17,757 nt of DNA from JBBIRT01 sp037441725 (GCA_037441725.1 JBBIRT010000066.1:1-17757); one strand, 5' to 3'. Positions 7,694 through 15,670 are shown, numbered from the stretch's first letter. A program made the numbers and translations. Notes: generated by a model not told the origin, from the sequence alone.

Positions 7694-7792
7694 TTATGAA
7701 GATGTGACCCTAAAGCTCAATACAGGTAAAAATTCATGGAGCGATGGAGGCAAGAGAAAAAGTTGATCTTGATTGTACTCTTTAAATGGCAT
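7694..7792 (-). pseudogene. 5' fragment of an IS1182-family transposase
   Basis: On the minus strand an ATG at 7792, preceded by AAAGGAG seven bases upstream, opens a frame beginning MPFKEYNQDQLFLLPPSLHE. This is the conserved N-terminus of IS1182-family (IS5-superfamily-like DDE) transposases. After about 23 codons the resemblance stops and the frame ends at TAA 7694-7696, after 32 codons in all. A full transposase is roughly 450-500 residues, so nearly all of it, including the catalytic domain, is missing. Recognition is from memory of the family's opening motif. Confidence 0.72.
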
Positions 7793-7881
7793 CGGTCTGC
7801 TCCTTTCTTTTTAGAACCTCTATATATTAATAGGCGCAAACTTCATGCCAACATTTTGGGACAGCCTCCCGTCCCCTTTTT
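7694..7881 (-). mobile_element. Truncated IS1182-type element, left end only
   Basis: The transposase start is preceded on the minus strand by about 65 bases of leader and, at 7858-7881, by the G/C-rich run AAAAAGGGGACGGGAGGCTG continuing into TCCC. Its GGGAC/GTCCC arms (7858-7862 and 7871-7875) form a small inverted repeat and I take it as the terminal inverted-repeat region. No matching right end is seen, so this is a decayed single end lying between the tRNA gene and the FAD oxidoreductase. Confidence 0.6.
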
Positions 7882-7929
7882 CCTTGCTAGGACGATAAGT
7901 TGCTGGCTTAAAATCAGTTGGTCACCATT

Positions 7930-9141
7930 TCAGGTTTCTGGGGGCTGGTAGTGCAACAGGACTCCTGAATCTTCTAATCGCTTTTGTAGCTCATCAATTG
8001 GGATTTCACTTACTGGACATTTCTTTCTAATGGCCATCGAGGCAGCTAACCCTGCAGCTTGTCCGGTCAGGGCTGCGGGAGGAATGACCCTTGTAGCTTC
8101 CCATGCATCTCCAGAGGCTGAGATGATGCGACCCGAAGCCAAAACATTTTCTATGTCTTTTGAAACTAATGTTCTAAAGGGAATCTCATAGACAATCCCG
8201 GGTTTCAGCCAATGACCTGTACAGCCAATTGAATCATCGAAATGTTTGAGTGAATCTGATTCTTTTAATAGATATAGACCTTTGATTCGTCTCGTTCTTC
8301 GAAATTGGGCCATTCCTGGGAGGGCAAGCAGACTTCCCTTTTCCTTCTGGATCTTCTCTATTTCTTCCTTTAAAATCTTTCTCCCATTCAGAATAAATCG
8401 CGTAACATCTTTGCCACTGGTTCCTTTGTATTCCTTCTCACCGAGGGTATAGGAACCATCCTGACGAAAGCTTCCTCGCCACTCTAAAGAGATCCCCTCT
8501 TTGATATCTCCAGTTTCGACAGCCTTCTGCATCTTCTGTAAATCGGTCTTGTAAAACCAATAAGCCAGATAATTTTTTTCCTCAACGCATCTGGCCCCTG
8601 CCCTGAAAAATAGGTCTGAATCCCCTGAGGCATCAACCCAGACATTGGCTTTGAATGCCATTCGGCCTGATTTATTTTCAATTATGATCGCTTCACAGCG
8701 GTTTTTTTTCATTATCGGCTTGCAAAAGATTGTATCGAATAGGAGGTCCACCCCTTCAGAGATCATTAATTCATCAAGGGCATAGATGAACTCGGGTGGG
8801 GAGAAAATGGTCATATAACGTTTCTTCGCCTCACTCCCCTTCCCTTCCCTCCACTGGGGATCCAGGTCATTGTATCCATATTTGATAGAGAGATGAAGTA
8901 ACTCCTCTGCAATCCCTCCGGTCACCTTCCTTCCATGACCATCACATAAAGGCAAGTAAATGGCAATGAATCCAAGGGTGGCCAATCCCCCTAACATGAT
9001 GCTTTTTTCAATGAGCAGAACCTTACATCCATTTCGACGGGCTGATAGTGCTGCACTTACTCCGGCGATCCCCCCTCCTACAACAATGACATCATACGTC
9101 TTTGCGATAGGAACTTTATTAGACTCATTTAAAAAATTCAT
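7930..9141 (-). CDS. FAD-dependent oxidoreductase B (FAD_oxidored family)
   Basis: A 403-residue flavoprotein with one Rossmann-type FAD-binding fold. YDVIVVGGGIAGVSAA gives the dinucleotide motif (GGGIAG, residues 22-27), Glu45 ends the second strand as the ribose ligand, and IMLGGLATLG (48-57) is typical of the PF12831-like family. Near the C-terminus VLASGRIISASGDAW and ALTGQAAGLAASMAIRK form the second FAD-contacting segment. Such proteins oxidise or reduce unknown substrates, and the family name does not fix the reaction. It is the last gene of the minus-strand locus, 56 bases after the UroD-like gene. The ribosome binding site is an off-centre AGAGGGGG. It is a diverged paralogue of FAD oxidoreductase A three genes upstream. 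It is cytoplasmic, with no signal sequence. Confidence 0.85.
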   Translation of the reverse strand: MNFLNESNKVPIAKTYDVIVVGGGIAGVSAALSARRNGCKVLLIEKSIMLGGLATLGFIAIYLPLCDGHGRKVTGGIAEELLHLSIKYGYNDLDPQWREGKGSEAKKRYMTIFSPPEFIYALDELMISEGVDLLFDTIFCKPIMKKNRCEAIIIENKSGRMAFKANVWVDASGDSDLFFRAGARCVEEKNYLAYWFYKTDLQKMQKAVETGDIKEGISLEWRGSFRQDGSYTLGEKEYKGTSGKDVTRFILNGRKILKEEIEKIQKEKGSLLALPGMAQFRRTRRIKGLYLLKESDSLKHFDDSIGCTGHWLKPGIVYEIPFRTLVSKDIENVLASGRIISASGDAWEATRVIPPAALTGQAAGLAASMAIRKKCPVSEIPIDELQKRLEDSGVLLHYQPPET

Positions 9142-9197
9142 AACTCACTAACCCCCTCTTTTTAAAAAGTGAAGTATAGGAAATATTTTCTGATCAA

Positions 9198-10535
9198 CTA
9201 TTGATAGGTTCCATATTCCTTAGCTGCTTCGATCATAGCCCGTAGATTATCCGGATTCCCTTCATTTATTGCCGCTCCTCCTGCAAGGATATAACCTCCT
9301 CCTGGAGCGCAAGTTTCAATGAGTTTTCGGCACCATTCTTTCACCTCTTTCCGTGTGCCAGTACAAAGGATAGAGGTTGGAAGATTTCCTGCAATACAGG
9401 CATTCTTGCCTACTATCTCCTTCGCCCTGCCCATATTGACAACCTCAAAATACCAGATCGTCGTACCCCGGGGCACATCCTTGATGATATCAAGACGAGG
9501 CTCGTAGTCTCCCTCCGCAAAGAGCATGGGCACCAACCCTTCTTCAATCAGGCCTAACATGACTTTCTTTAGTGAGGACCAGTAAAAGGTTTCAAACTGT
9601 TTATTGGACATGAATCCTCCTGGCCCCTTATGGAGGGTAAATATGACAACAGGGCTCTCCGAAAGGTTGGCTGCATTTACGGTTCTATCGATGATAATTG
9701 GGGTCACCCGTTCCATGGCTTCTTGAAGCCTTTCCGGTCGTTTATACATATCGAGCATAATACCCTTCGTTCCCCTCAAACTGTCGCCTAAAAAGTCGAA
9801 GGGTGCCCGGCTCCTTCCCCCTACAAGTGAAGGAACTCCTATTTCTCTGGCTATTTTATTTACCTCACTAACGACGGTGAGCCACTTTGACCCTTCCTCT
9901 GCAGCCTCGAGAAGGGCTAAGATAGAGGCTTTTACTTCAGGATCAGCAAACTGAGAGATATAGGTAGTAGGGATATATTCGAGGAGGGGGATCTTGGTCA
10001 ACTTCCGAAAACCCCTAAAGGCTCCTATCGTCCGTGGTAACCATTTTCGGATCAGATAATCGAGGGGGTCTTTAATGAGTTCATCATATTCTTCTGGAAA
10101 CATGTATTCCCCCTCGACAAATTGATAGGTTGTGGCATGATCTGGAAGGCCATGCCCTGGCCACTGTAACAATTTGTAATCTAAAAGGTCAAGCACCTTC
10201 CCTGGATGAACAAAGGCTGGTCCAGCAAATGTATCCAATTCGAAATCCTGGAGAAATCTTAGCCATGCCCTTCGAAGTTCATCATAATGGTACATCACTG
10301 TCTTGAAACTACTCCCAGCATAGGTGGCAGGGAAAAACCCTGAAGGAAGCATGACCGGGACGCGGTCAGGCTCCTGAAGCTTGATGACCTTAATGAATCT
10401 GTTTACCCGTTCCCTATAGGCTTGTTCTGCCTCAGGGCTGACAAAGGTGACGTTAGATGGGGAAAGCCAATGTCTGAAACGCTCCTCCCGTTTTTCTTCA
10501 GGAGAAAGATCCTTCCATTCTTTTTCTATTTTCAT
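9198..10535 (-). CDS. Uroporphyrinogen decarboxylase-superfamily protein without canonical zinc ligands
   Basis: A 445-residue protein of the UroD superfamily, which contains haem-pathway decarboxylases and corrinoid-dependent methyltransferases (MtaA, MtbA, CmuA). Supporting segments are FIKVIKLQEPDRVPVMLP near the start, a central barrel, and the C-terminal ACIAGNLPTSILCTGT ... GGGYILAGGAAINEG ... NLRAMIEAAKEYG, which matches the usual end of the superfamily. It lacks the arginine-rich N-terminal decarboxylase signature, so it is not HemE. The H-x-C zinc motif of the methyltransferases is replaced by LFAEGDYEPRLD, and the later 'GC' ligand by GGAA. The ATG is 13 bases after the solute-binding protein stop, with GAGGAG four bases upstream. 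Catalytic type is therefore open: methyl transfer, decarboxylation or another barrel chemistry. Confidence 0.82.
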   Translation of the reverse strand: MKIEKEWKDLSPEEKREERFRHWLSPSNVTFVSPEAEQAYRERVNRFIKVIKLQEPDRVPVMLPSGFFPATYAGSSFKTVMYHYDELRRAWLRFLQDFELDTFAGPAFVHPGKVLDLLDYKLLQWPGHGLPDHATTYQFVEGEYMFPEEYDELIKDPLDYLIRKWLPRTIGAFRGFRKLTKIPLLEYIPTTYISQFADPEVKASILALLEAAEEGSKWLTVVSEVNKIAREIGVPSLVGGRSRAPFDFLGDSLRGTKGIMLDMYKRPERLQEAMERVTPIIIDRTVNAANLSESPVVIFTLHKGPGGFMSNKQFETFYWSSLKKVMLGLIEEGLVPMLFAEGDYEPRLDIIKDVPRGTTIWYFEVVNMGRAKEIVGKNACIAGNLPTSILCTGTRKEVKEWCRKLIETCAPGGGYILAGGAAINEGNPDNLRAMIEAAKEYGTYQ

Positions 10536-10548
10536 GAAACTCCTCTGA

Positions 10549-12096
10549 TCATTGTTTGCTTAACCATGCGTTTTCTGGAATAAATACTGTGCTTCCTGAC
10601 CATTCTGTATACCCGGTATCATGAACAGTGGGTCGAGTGATGTAGAGCTCATAGACATAGTAAAGAGGAATCACCATGGTGTCTTGGGCAATCAATCTGG
10701 TTAAGGGTTGACCTTTTTCAGCAGAGGGTTCGGGTGAACGATTCGATGCCTCGATTAATTCGATCAGCCCTTCGGTTCTCTTGAGGCTGGGGAACTGTTT
10801 ATAGGCGGGCAAGAAGTAGATGGAGAAGGTTGAATTAAAATTTGCAAGGGCGCGAGTATGCTGAGCCATAAAACCATTCGACCAACCCTTGAATCGGTAG
10901 TTCATATATCCACCCATGTCAGGGAATTCGAGTTCAACCTGAATTCCTATATTTTCGAGGTTTCGCTGTACCGCTACAATGGCATCCTTATCCACCATGG
11001 CCGGCATCACAATGATCTTTGTCTTAAATCCATTTGGGTAGCCTGCCTCTGCCAGAAGCTGTTTTGCCTTTTGAGGATTATAGAGTGTTCCCTGAAAATT
11101 CGGGATATAGGTTGGCATATTGTCAGGCTGGAATTGATAAGCCGGTTTCCAAATTCCAAACCCTCTTGCCTTAACAATCCCCTCGCGGTCAATGGCATAG
11201 GAGACGGCTTCTCTCACCTTTCGATTGGATAAGGGAGAATCAGGATTGGCACTATCAGGGATTAAAGAGACAGGACCGATAGGCATACTGAGGACTTGAA
11301 ATCCCCTGGCCTTCATCATTGCGGCCTGCTCTCCTGATGTGACAGAAAGGACGTCAACCCTATTCTCTGGATCTGTCGTCAGCATTGCAGCCTGCTGGGT
11401 CATTGGATCCCTGATGAAAAGAAAATGTATCCCATCTAAATAGGGTTTCCCTTTTACCCAGTAGTTCTCGTTCTTCTTATACTCAAGAATGTTTCCTCGC
11501 TGAAATCTGACGAACTTGAATGGACCTGTGCCCACTGGATTCCATCTGGCCCACTCAATGCCATTCTTATTGAATGCAGTCGGAGAGATAATCCCAAAAG
11601 AACGTCCTGCGGCTCTGCTTAAAAAATCATTTTGATAATTTTTAAAGTGAATTTTGATCGTATCATCACCCACGGCCTCCACTGACTCCCAGCCAGCAGC
11701 AATCTTTGCTTCAATGGCCTTCTGGTAACACCAACGAACGGCTTCTGCATTGAAGTCTGTTCCATCGTGGAATTTGATTCCCTTCCTGAGATTGAAGGTA
11801 AGGGTCTTGTTATTCATATCAAGTTTATAGTCCGTTGCTAAATGGGGGTAAACCTTACCTGAAACATCCTCCCGAAGAAGGGTCTCAATGGCTGGACCCA
11901 TGAGTTTCGTATCAATCGTATTGTTCTCCCAGGGGACGCCAATCGGTGCAGCCCCTTCTGCCATATCCACAATTTTCATAATCCCACCGTATTGGGGGGA
12001 GGCGGCTTTAACCTCGGCATTCAAAAACCATAACAGGATAAGAACAGTCTGAATCAGAACAACCCATTGTCCTATCAATCCCTTAGCCTTTCTCAT
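10549..12096 (-). CDS. ABC transporter solute-binding protein, family 5 (peptide/nickel/opine type)
   Basis: A 515-residue periplasmic binding protein of the DppA/OppA cluster. A signal peptide is clear: basic MRKAKGLIGQ, hydrophobic WVVLIQTVLILLWFL, then NAEVKAA with likely cleavage after the Ala pair; no lipobox cysteine is seen. The mature part carries family-5 landmarks: AIETLLREDVSGKVYPHLA, TLTFNLRKGIKFHDGTDFNAEAV, NPVGTGPFKFVRF, SNRKVREAVSYAIDRE and NPQKAKQLLAEAGYPNGF. The frame is open upstream to 12219, but that would overlap the FAD oxidoreductase A gene and bury the signal peptide. The ATG at 12096 has AGGAGG eight bases upstream. It should deliver substrate to permeases energised by the fused ATPase at 15671-17704. 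Ligands of this cluster range from peptides to opines, amino acid derivatives and nickel chelates, so the substrate is unknown. Confidence 0.9.
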   Translation of the reverse strand: MRKAKGLIGQWVVLIQTVLILLWFLNAEVKAASPQYGGIMKIVDMAEGAAPIGVPWENNTIDTKLMGPAIETLLREDVSGKVYPHLATDYKLDMNNKTLTFNLRKGIKFHDGTDFNAEAVRWCYQKAIEAKIAAGWESVEAVGDDTIKIHFKNYQNDFLSRAAGRSFGIISPTAFNKNGIEWARWNPVGTGPFKFVRFQRGNILEYKKNENYWVKGKPYLDGIHFLFIRDPMTQQAAMLTTDPENRVDVLSVTSGEQAAMMKARGFQVLSMPIGPVSLIPDSANPDSPLSNRKVREAVSYAIDREGIVKARGFGIWKPAYQFQPDNMPTYIPNFQGTLYNPQKAKQLLAEAGYPNGFKTKIIVMPAMVDKDAIVAVQRNLENIGIQVELEFPDMGGYMNYRFKGWSNGFMAQHTRALANFNSTFSIYFLPAYKQFPSLKRTEGLIELIEASNRSPEPSAEKGQPLTRLIAQDTMVIPLYYVYELYITRPTVHDTGYTEWSGSTVFIPENAWLSKQ

Positions 12097-12104
12097 GATT
12101 GAAG

Positions 12105-12110
12105 CCTCCT
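12105..12110 (-). promoter_or_regulatory. Shine-Dalgarno AGGAGG that fixes the solute-binding protein start
   Basis: A perfect AGGAGG on the minus strand lies eight bases upstream of the ATG at 12096, immediately before the signal peptide. It selects this start over the longer open frame reaching 12219. Confidence 0.8.
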
Positions 12111-12148
12111 TTCTTTTTAAATGTGACTGGAAATTCTCTAAAGATTTC

Positions 12149-13585
12149 TCAGTGTGTGCCAAATAATATTGCCCCTTGTGCCAACAAAACATTTTGCAAT
12201 TCTGTAACATCTTGTTCAAGTTGTCGTGGGGTTATTCCCTTTTTGACACAAACCCCTGCAGCTACACCTGCTGCCTGGCCAGTAATCATTGTCTCGGGCA
12301 GAAATCTAAGATAACAATCCCTTTCAGTGGAAACCATTTTTCCAGCGATCAGCAGGTTTTCAACCTTCTGGGGCACCAACATTCGGTAAGGAAGATCGTA
12401 TGAGCCCCCACCCTTTATTGGTTGCCATCCAGGAACGAGCATCAAGGTATCAATGGTGGCGATATGGTGGCTTCCCATGGCCATAACACTCTTCCCGATT
12501 ACATCCTTGAATTTCTTTGCTTCGATGACATCCTGCATGGTAAGCTTATAGTCTCCCATGATACGTCTTGTCTCTCTAATCCTTAAGCAGGTGGTAATCC
12601 TTGTAAGATAGGCATTCTCAAAGCCTGGGATATATTTTCTGGCGGCCTTGGCTGCTATCACAACCTGTCTTCTTGCTTCCACCTCGCCAGCCGTGAGTTC
12701 TCTGATGTTTGTGGCATCGCACTGATAGACTTGAGAAGAGTGTTGGAATATGGCTTGAATCTTTCCACCTTGCCTCGGTGTGAAAAAGAAGCCTAAATCT
12801 CCAAAAGGATGATAGTCGCCATTGGCCACTGCTTCCTCAGTGAGCTTGCGACAGAAGATAAACCCCAACGATACCAGATCCATGATGTCCTTCGCCTTCT
12901 TCAGTTTCTCAATGAGCCTCTTATTCGCTTCTTCATTTTGCCATCCTAAAGCCAACTCTTCAGGTTTTTCATTGACATATCTGATGAATTTATTCCAGTC
13001 CACTCCATCCATGGTGAAGCTGATCGAGGGAGGTTCAATCTCATATTCATCCTTTGAAATTTGTTCATAAGGGGCTCCAGCCCTCACCGCGATATCTCCC
13101 TCTCCACTGCACTCGATGACCACTTTCCCTAAGATGGCCATTCTCCCCGAGGTATTCTCAACAATCACCCCTCTCACAGTATTCCCTTCCTTTAAAACAT
13201 CTACGACTAAAGAATGTAAAAGAAGGTGGACCTTATTCTCCGTCATCATTTCAAATATCATAAGACCCCACCAGTCAGGATCAACGAAGGCATATGTTTG
13301 TGAATTCCTCTCACCTGGAGGAGGATAGGGCAGAGCATGTCCTTCTTTTTCCAGTCTGTGATGTGTCTCCTCGATAATTCCTGCAAGGCATTTTTCTCCA
13401 TGGTCATTCCATAGGTGACAGTAAGCAAAACCAGGGGGGCCAGATACATTCATCTGTCCTCCCAGAACCCCAAACCGTTCAATTAAGATGGTGTTTGCCC
13501 CGGTTCTTGCCGAAGCAACGGCAGCTGATACCCCAGATGTCCCACCCCCCACCACAATAACATCAAATTCGCCATAGATCTCCAT
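12149..13585 (-). CDS. FAD-dependent oxidoreductase A (FAD_oxidored family)
   Basis: A 478-residue flavoprotein of the PF12831-like family. FDVIVVGGGTSGVSAA gives the FAD motif (GGGTSG, residues 13-18), Glu36 closes the second strand, and VLGGQMNVSGPPGF (40-53) follows. RIRETRRIMGDYKLTMQDV in the middle-to-late part and MITGQAAGVAAGVCVKKG near the end are characteristic of the family. Two adjacent ATGs exist (13588 and 13585). The AAAGGAG lies three bases from the first and six from the second, so the second is preferred. It begins a sub-cluster after a 245-base spacer and is followed after 52 bases by the solute-binding protein. It is about 75 residues longer than oxidoreductase B, with extra sequence before the RIRETRR segment. 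Substrate unknown; cytoplasmic. Confidence 0.86.
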   Translation of the reverse strand: MEIYGEFDVIVVGGGTSGVSAAVASARTGANTILIERFGVLGGQMNVSGPPGFAYCHLWNDHGEKCLAGIIEETHHRLEKEGHALPYPPPGERNSQTYAFVDPDWWGLMIFEMMTENKVHLLLHSLVVDVLKEGNTVRGVIVENTSGRMAILGKVVIECSGEGDIAVRAGAPYEQISKDEYEIEPPSISFTMDGVDWNKFIRYVNEKPEELALGWQNEEANKRLIEKLKKAKDIMDLVSLGFIFCRKLTEEAVANGDYHPFGDLGFFFTPRQGGKIQAIFQHSSQVYQCDATNIRELTAGEVEARRQVVIAAKAARKYIPGFENAYLTRITTCLRIRETRRIMGDYKLTMQDVIEAKKFKDVIGKSVMAMGSHHIATIDTLMLVPGWQPIKGGGSYDLPYRMLVPQKVENLLIAGKMVSTERDCYLRFLPETMITGQAAGVAAGVCVKKGITPRQLEQDVTELQNVLLAQGAILFGTH

Positions 13586-13833
13586 CATTTTCTCCTTTAT
13601 CCTATGAAAAAACTGTTGATTGACTTTTTGTGTACCATCCCATTTCTGATCATTCTTCTATTTCAACACCAATAAGAGTGTGGATCAAGGTAGTGTCTCC
13701 AAAATTTGCTTAACTCTTGATGGTCTTTATTTGAATGGACATTAATCTGTGGCCATACTCACCTGAGGAATCTATGAGATTGTAAGAGTAAATGCCCTCA
13801 TCTTGCCGAGATGAAAATTTATATCACGCCTTG
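13586..13833. other. Spacer between aconitase X small subunit and FAD oxidoreductase A
   Basis: About 245 bases without a gene, the largest gap in the minus-strand locus. A six-base stem (TCATCT/AGATGA, 13798-13814) lies 20 bases after the aconitase X stop but has no T-run. I see no convincing promoter, although a gap this size suggests the four genes beyond it may have their own promoter or an attenuation site. Confidence 0.5.
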
Positions 13834-14348
13834 CTAACTACGCCTTTTGATAACCTCTACGACCCCTTCATCCCCATTTACGATCACATGGTCTCCTGTT
13901 TCGATGACTTCTGTTGGATCCTGATCAAAATCGGTAACGGTTGGAACTTTCATGTTCATCGCTGCAAACACGGTGAGATTATTTCCTTTTCGGTAAAGGA
14001 AGGCACAGGGATGTGTCCCGAATTCCCTTGTTCTTCCATACCCAACAAAACCACCCGATCCTCTCGGCTCAGTGAAGACCAATACTTTCCCTTTAAAGGG
14101 AACTTCGAATAGGGGGTGATTCCTTTCAATGGTAAAACCCCCCTTAACATTTACATTTCCCCAACCCATTAAGGGTTTTTTGGATACCAAAGCCGCCGCC
14201 GCTGCCTGTGCCCCGAGAACGTGGCGTGCCTTGTGACTGATCGGTGTGGTGGGGAGGGGGATGGNNNNNNNNNNAAAGCCTCCCCCTCTGCCTTTCCCCC
14301 AATAACCTTCCTTCCCTTCAGAATGATCCTTTTGGTCTGTTCTGGCAT
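13834..14348 (-). CDS. Aconitase X small (swivel) subunit, interrupted by an assembly artefact
   Basis: The swivel-domain half of a two-subunit aconitase X (DUF126 type), which caps the iron-sulphur active site of the large subunit. As printed, the frame after the N-run reads a spurious N-terminus. Removing 14189-14274 (86 bases) joins MPEQTKRIILKGRKVIGGKA, starting at the ATG 14348-14346, directly to EGEALVSKKPLMGWGN and the rest, giving 142 residues in one frame with the stop at 13834. This is the normal family opening and length. GGAGG (14358-14362) lies nine bases upstream, inside the last codons of the large subunit, so the two are coupled. Later features are RNHPLFEVPFKGKVLVF and PRGSGGFVGYG (Ser69), where a conserved serine loop is expected, although here it is Gly-rich rather than the usual Ser-rich form. 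Confidence 0.85.
14189..14264. repeat. Artefactual degraded copy of 14275-14350 at a contig end
   Basis: These 76 bases align without gaps to 14275-14350 at an offset of 86. By eye about 26 positions differ, and about 23 of those are G in this copy. Mismatches become denser toward the N-run. This is what a low-quality read tail with G miscalls looks like, and not a biological repeat. Confidence 0.85.
14265..14274. other. Assembly gap (10 N)
   Basis: Ten N joining two contig ends that already overlap by about 76 bases, so the true gap is negative. It splits the aconitase X small subunit. Confidence 0.95.
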
Positions 14349-14354
14349 GCCTTT

Positions 14355-15617
14355 TTACCTCCATTCTCCTCGCCATTTTCCAGTGATGGCCGCATCAATA
14401 CAATCCTCTGTTGTTCCATATCGCACCTGAAGCTTTTTGGGATAAACAATTCCAGTAATATAATAATCCTGCTTAGCAGCATCGGTTGCCATCACAGAAG
14501 CTTGGGGCATTTCACCCATCAATAGTCCTGGACAGCTGCCGGATAGGAGGGTACCTCCAGCTTTGTGAATAATCTCCTTTAGGCCCATCAGTTCAGCCGC
14601 TTTGAATGTGATCGGATTAGTCATGATCCATAAAGGTCTTTTACACTTCTTCCCATCAAGCAAACGTGCTGCCTTGTGAACCTCATCGATATTGTAATGG
14701 GGACATCCTAAATAGACAAAGTCGATATCATCACTCGATCCATAGTTCATCATTTCATAAACCTTTCTTAGGTCATCCCGAGTGATGACAATCTTTCTTT
14801 TAGGTTTTCTTCCTTTAAAAGCCGCCTCTAAGGTTGGGGCCTCTGGAGTAACCCCAGGGATATGGTACATGTATACTTGGCCTCCGGTAGCTAAGGCCGA
14901 ATTCATTTTCACGAACTGGCTGGTGGTCGGCTTTCCAATTCCCATCAGGACAGGGACTTCAAGACCACAGGCCTCTCCAACAGCCCAACCAAATAGATCA
15001 TAATCCATGTCTGTTCTAAGCTTTGCTTCGCATTCGACCCATAGGGTGGCCACCCTATTCTCATCTAAGTGTAAATCATAGGCTGGAACCTTTCCCAGGT
15101 AAGCGGTCTGGAAGCATCCATCAAAGTTGCTTCTTGCACCCAAAACCGAATTCACCCACGGGATGGCCGAACTTTCTACCCATGCGCAATGTTGACCGAC
15201 GGTGGGCCAATAGGAGGCAACAAGATAGCTATCACATGAGAAGGTAGGAATCATTCCCATTTTGATCCAAGATTTGAATGGTTCCATGCATTTTCGATGA
15301 TACTCTGGATCACTATTAGGAAGGGTACCACAATGTTCCCACCCATCAAAGATAAAACCAGGAGCAGTGGCCTTGTTGGCAAAGGTAGGGACTTTAAACT
15401 TCTCTCCCCGATTCGCCAACTCCTCTATCTCTTCAGGAGTAATAACATAATCATGCACCCAATGGGTGCCTGGATGTAAATCCACGGTTCCATCCAAATC
15501 GATCAGCCTTTCTGCACCAGCAGCCTCCCCATAGGCCACTAAGAACTCCATACATTTTTGCGCAACCCTCCCCTTTCCTCCATCTAAAATCTTCTTTTCT
15601 TCATCGGTTAAATACAT
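14355..15617 (-). CDS. Aconitase X large (catalytic) subunit, dehydratase of unknown substrate
   Basis: A 420-residue protein of the AcnX/DUF521 family. Characterised AcnX proteins are cis-3-hydroxy-L-proline dehydratases or mevalonate-5-phosphate dehydratases that use an iron-sulphur cluster. The N-terminal MYLTDEEKKILDGGKG, the FSCDSYL segment (Cys128), GQHCAWVESSAIPWVNSVLG (141-160), YLGCPHYNIDEV (Cys305) and LSGSCPG (Cys362) supply three cysteines at the positions where cluster ligands occur in the family. Length is normal for a separate large subunit, and the small subunit follows six bases after its stop. GGAGG lies seven bases before the ATG. It sits 53 bases after the ABC ATPase gene, so the dehydratase is probably made together with the importer. 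The substrate is probably a hydroxylated amino or organic acid, but no proline racemase or mevalonate gene is nearby to settle it. Confidence 0.88.
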   Translation of the reverse strand: MYLTDEEKKILDGGKGRVAQKCMEFLVAYGEAAGAERLIDLDGTVDLHPGTHWVHDYVITPEEIEELANRGEKFKVPTFANKATAPGFIFDGWEHCGTLPNSDPEYHRKCMEPFKSWIKMGMIPTFSCDSYLVASYWPTVGQHCAWVESSAIPWVNSVLGARSNFDGCFQTAYLGKVPAYDLHLDENRVATLWVECEAKLRTDMDYDLFGWAVGEACGLEVPVLMGIGKPTTSQFVKMNSALATGGQVYMYHIPGVTPEAPTLEAAFKGRKPKRKIVITRDDLRKVYEMMNYGSSDDIDFVYLGCPHYNIDEVHKAARLLDGKKCKRPLWIMTNPITFKAAELMGLKEIIHKAGGTLLSGSCPGLLMGEMPQASVMATDAAKQDYYITGIVYPKKLQVRYGTTEDCIDAAITGKWRGEWR

Positions 15618-15670
15618 CTTTCATCCTCCAATCCAATTTTTTTAAACCAAAAAGCGCCTTAACTGCCCAT

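Noticed and set aside
7478..7699. 73-codon plus-strand open frame starting at an ATG.
   Set aside because: No ribosome binding site, no recognisable motif, and it lies over a protein-like minus-strand remnant in decayed DNA.
7736..7951. 71-codon plus-strand open frame.
   Set aside because: It is the antisense of the transposase fragment, its inverted-repeat region and the 3' end of FAD oxidoreductase B.
9198..10535. Naming the UroD-like gene hemE.
   Set aside because: It lacks the N-terminal decarboxylase signature, is longer than HemE, and no other haem-pathway gene is nearby.
12097..12219. N-terminal extension of the solute-binding protein frame by 41 codons.
   Set aside because: It overlaps the upstream FAD oxidoreductase gene, buries the signal peptide, and the perfect AGGAGG serves the ATG at 12096.
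13798..13814. Six-base stem-loop (TCATCT/AGATGA) just after the aconitase X small subunit stop, considered as a terminator.
   Set aside because: Short, moderate G/C stem without a following T-run on the minus strand.
14189..14350. Possible tandem repeat or low-complexity Ala-rich protein segment.
   Set aside because: The G-biased mismatch pattern, the N-run between the copies and the exact restoration of the reading frame point to an assembly artefact.
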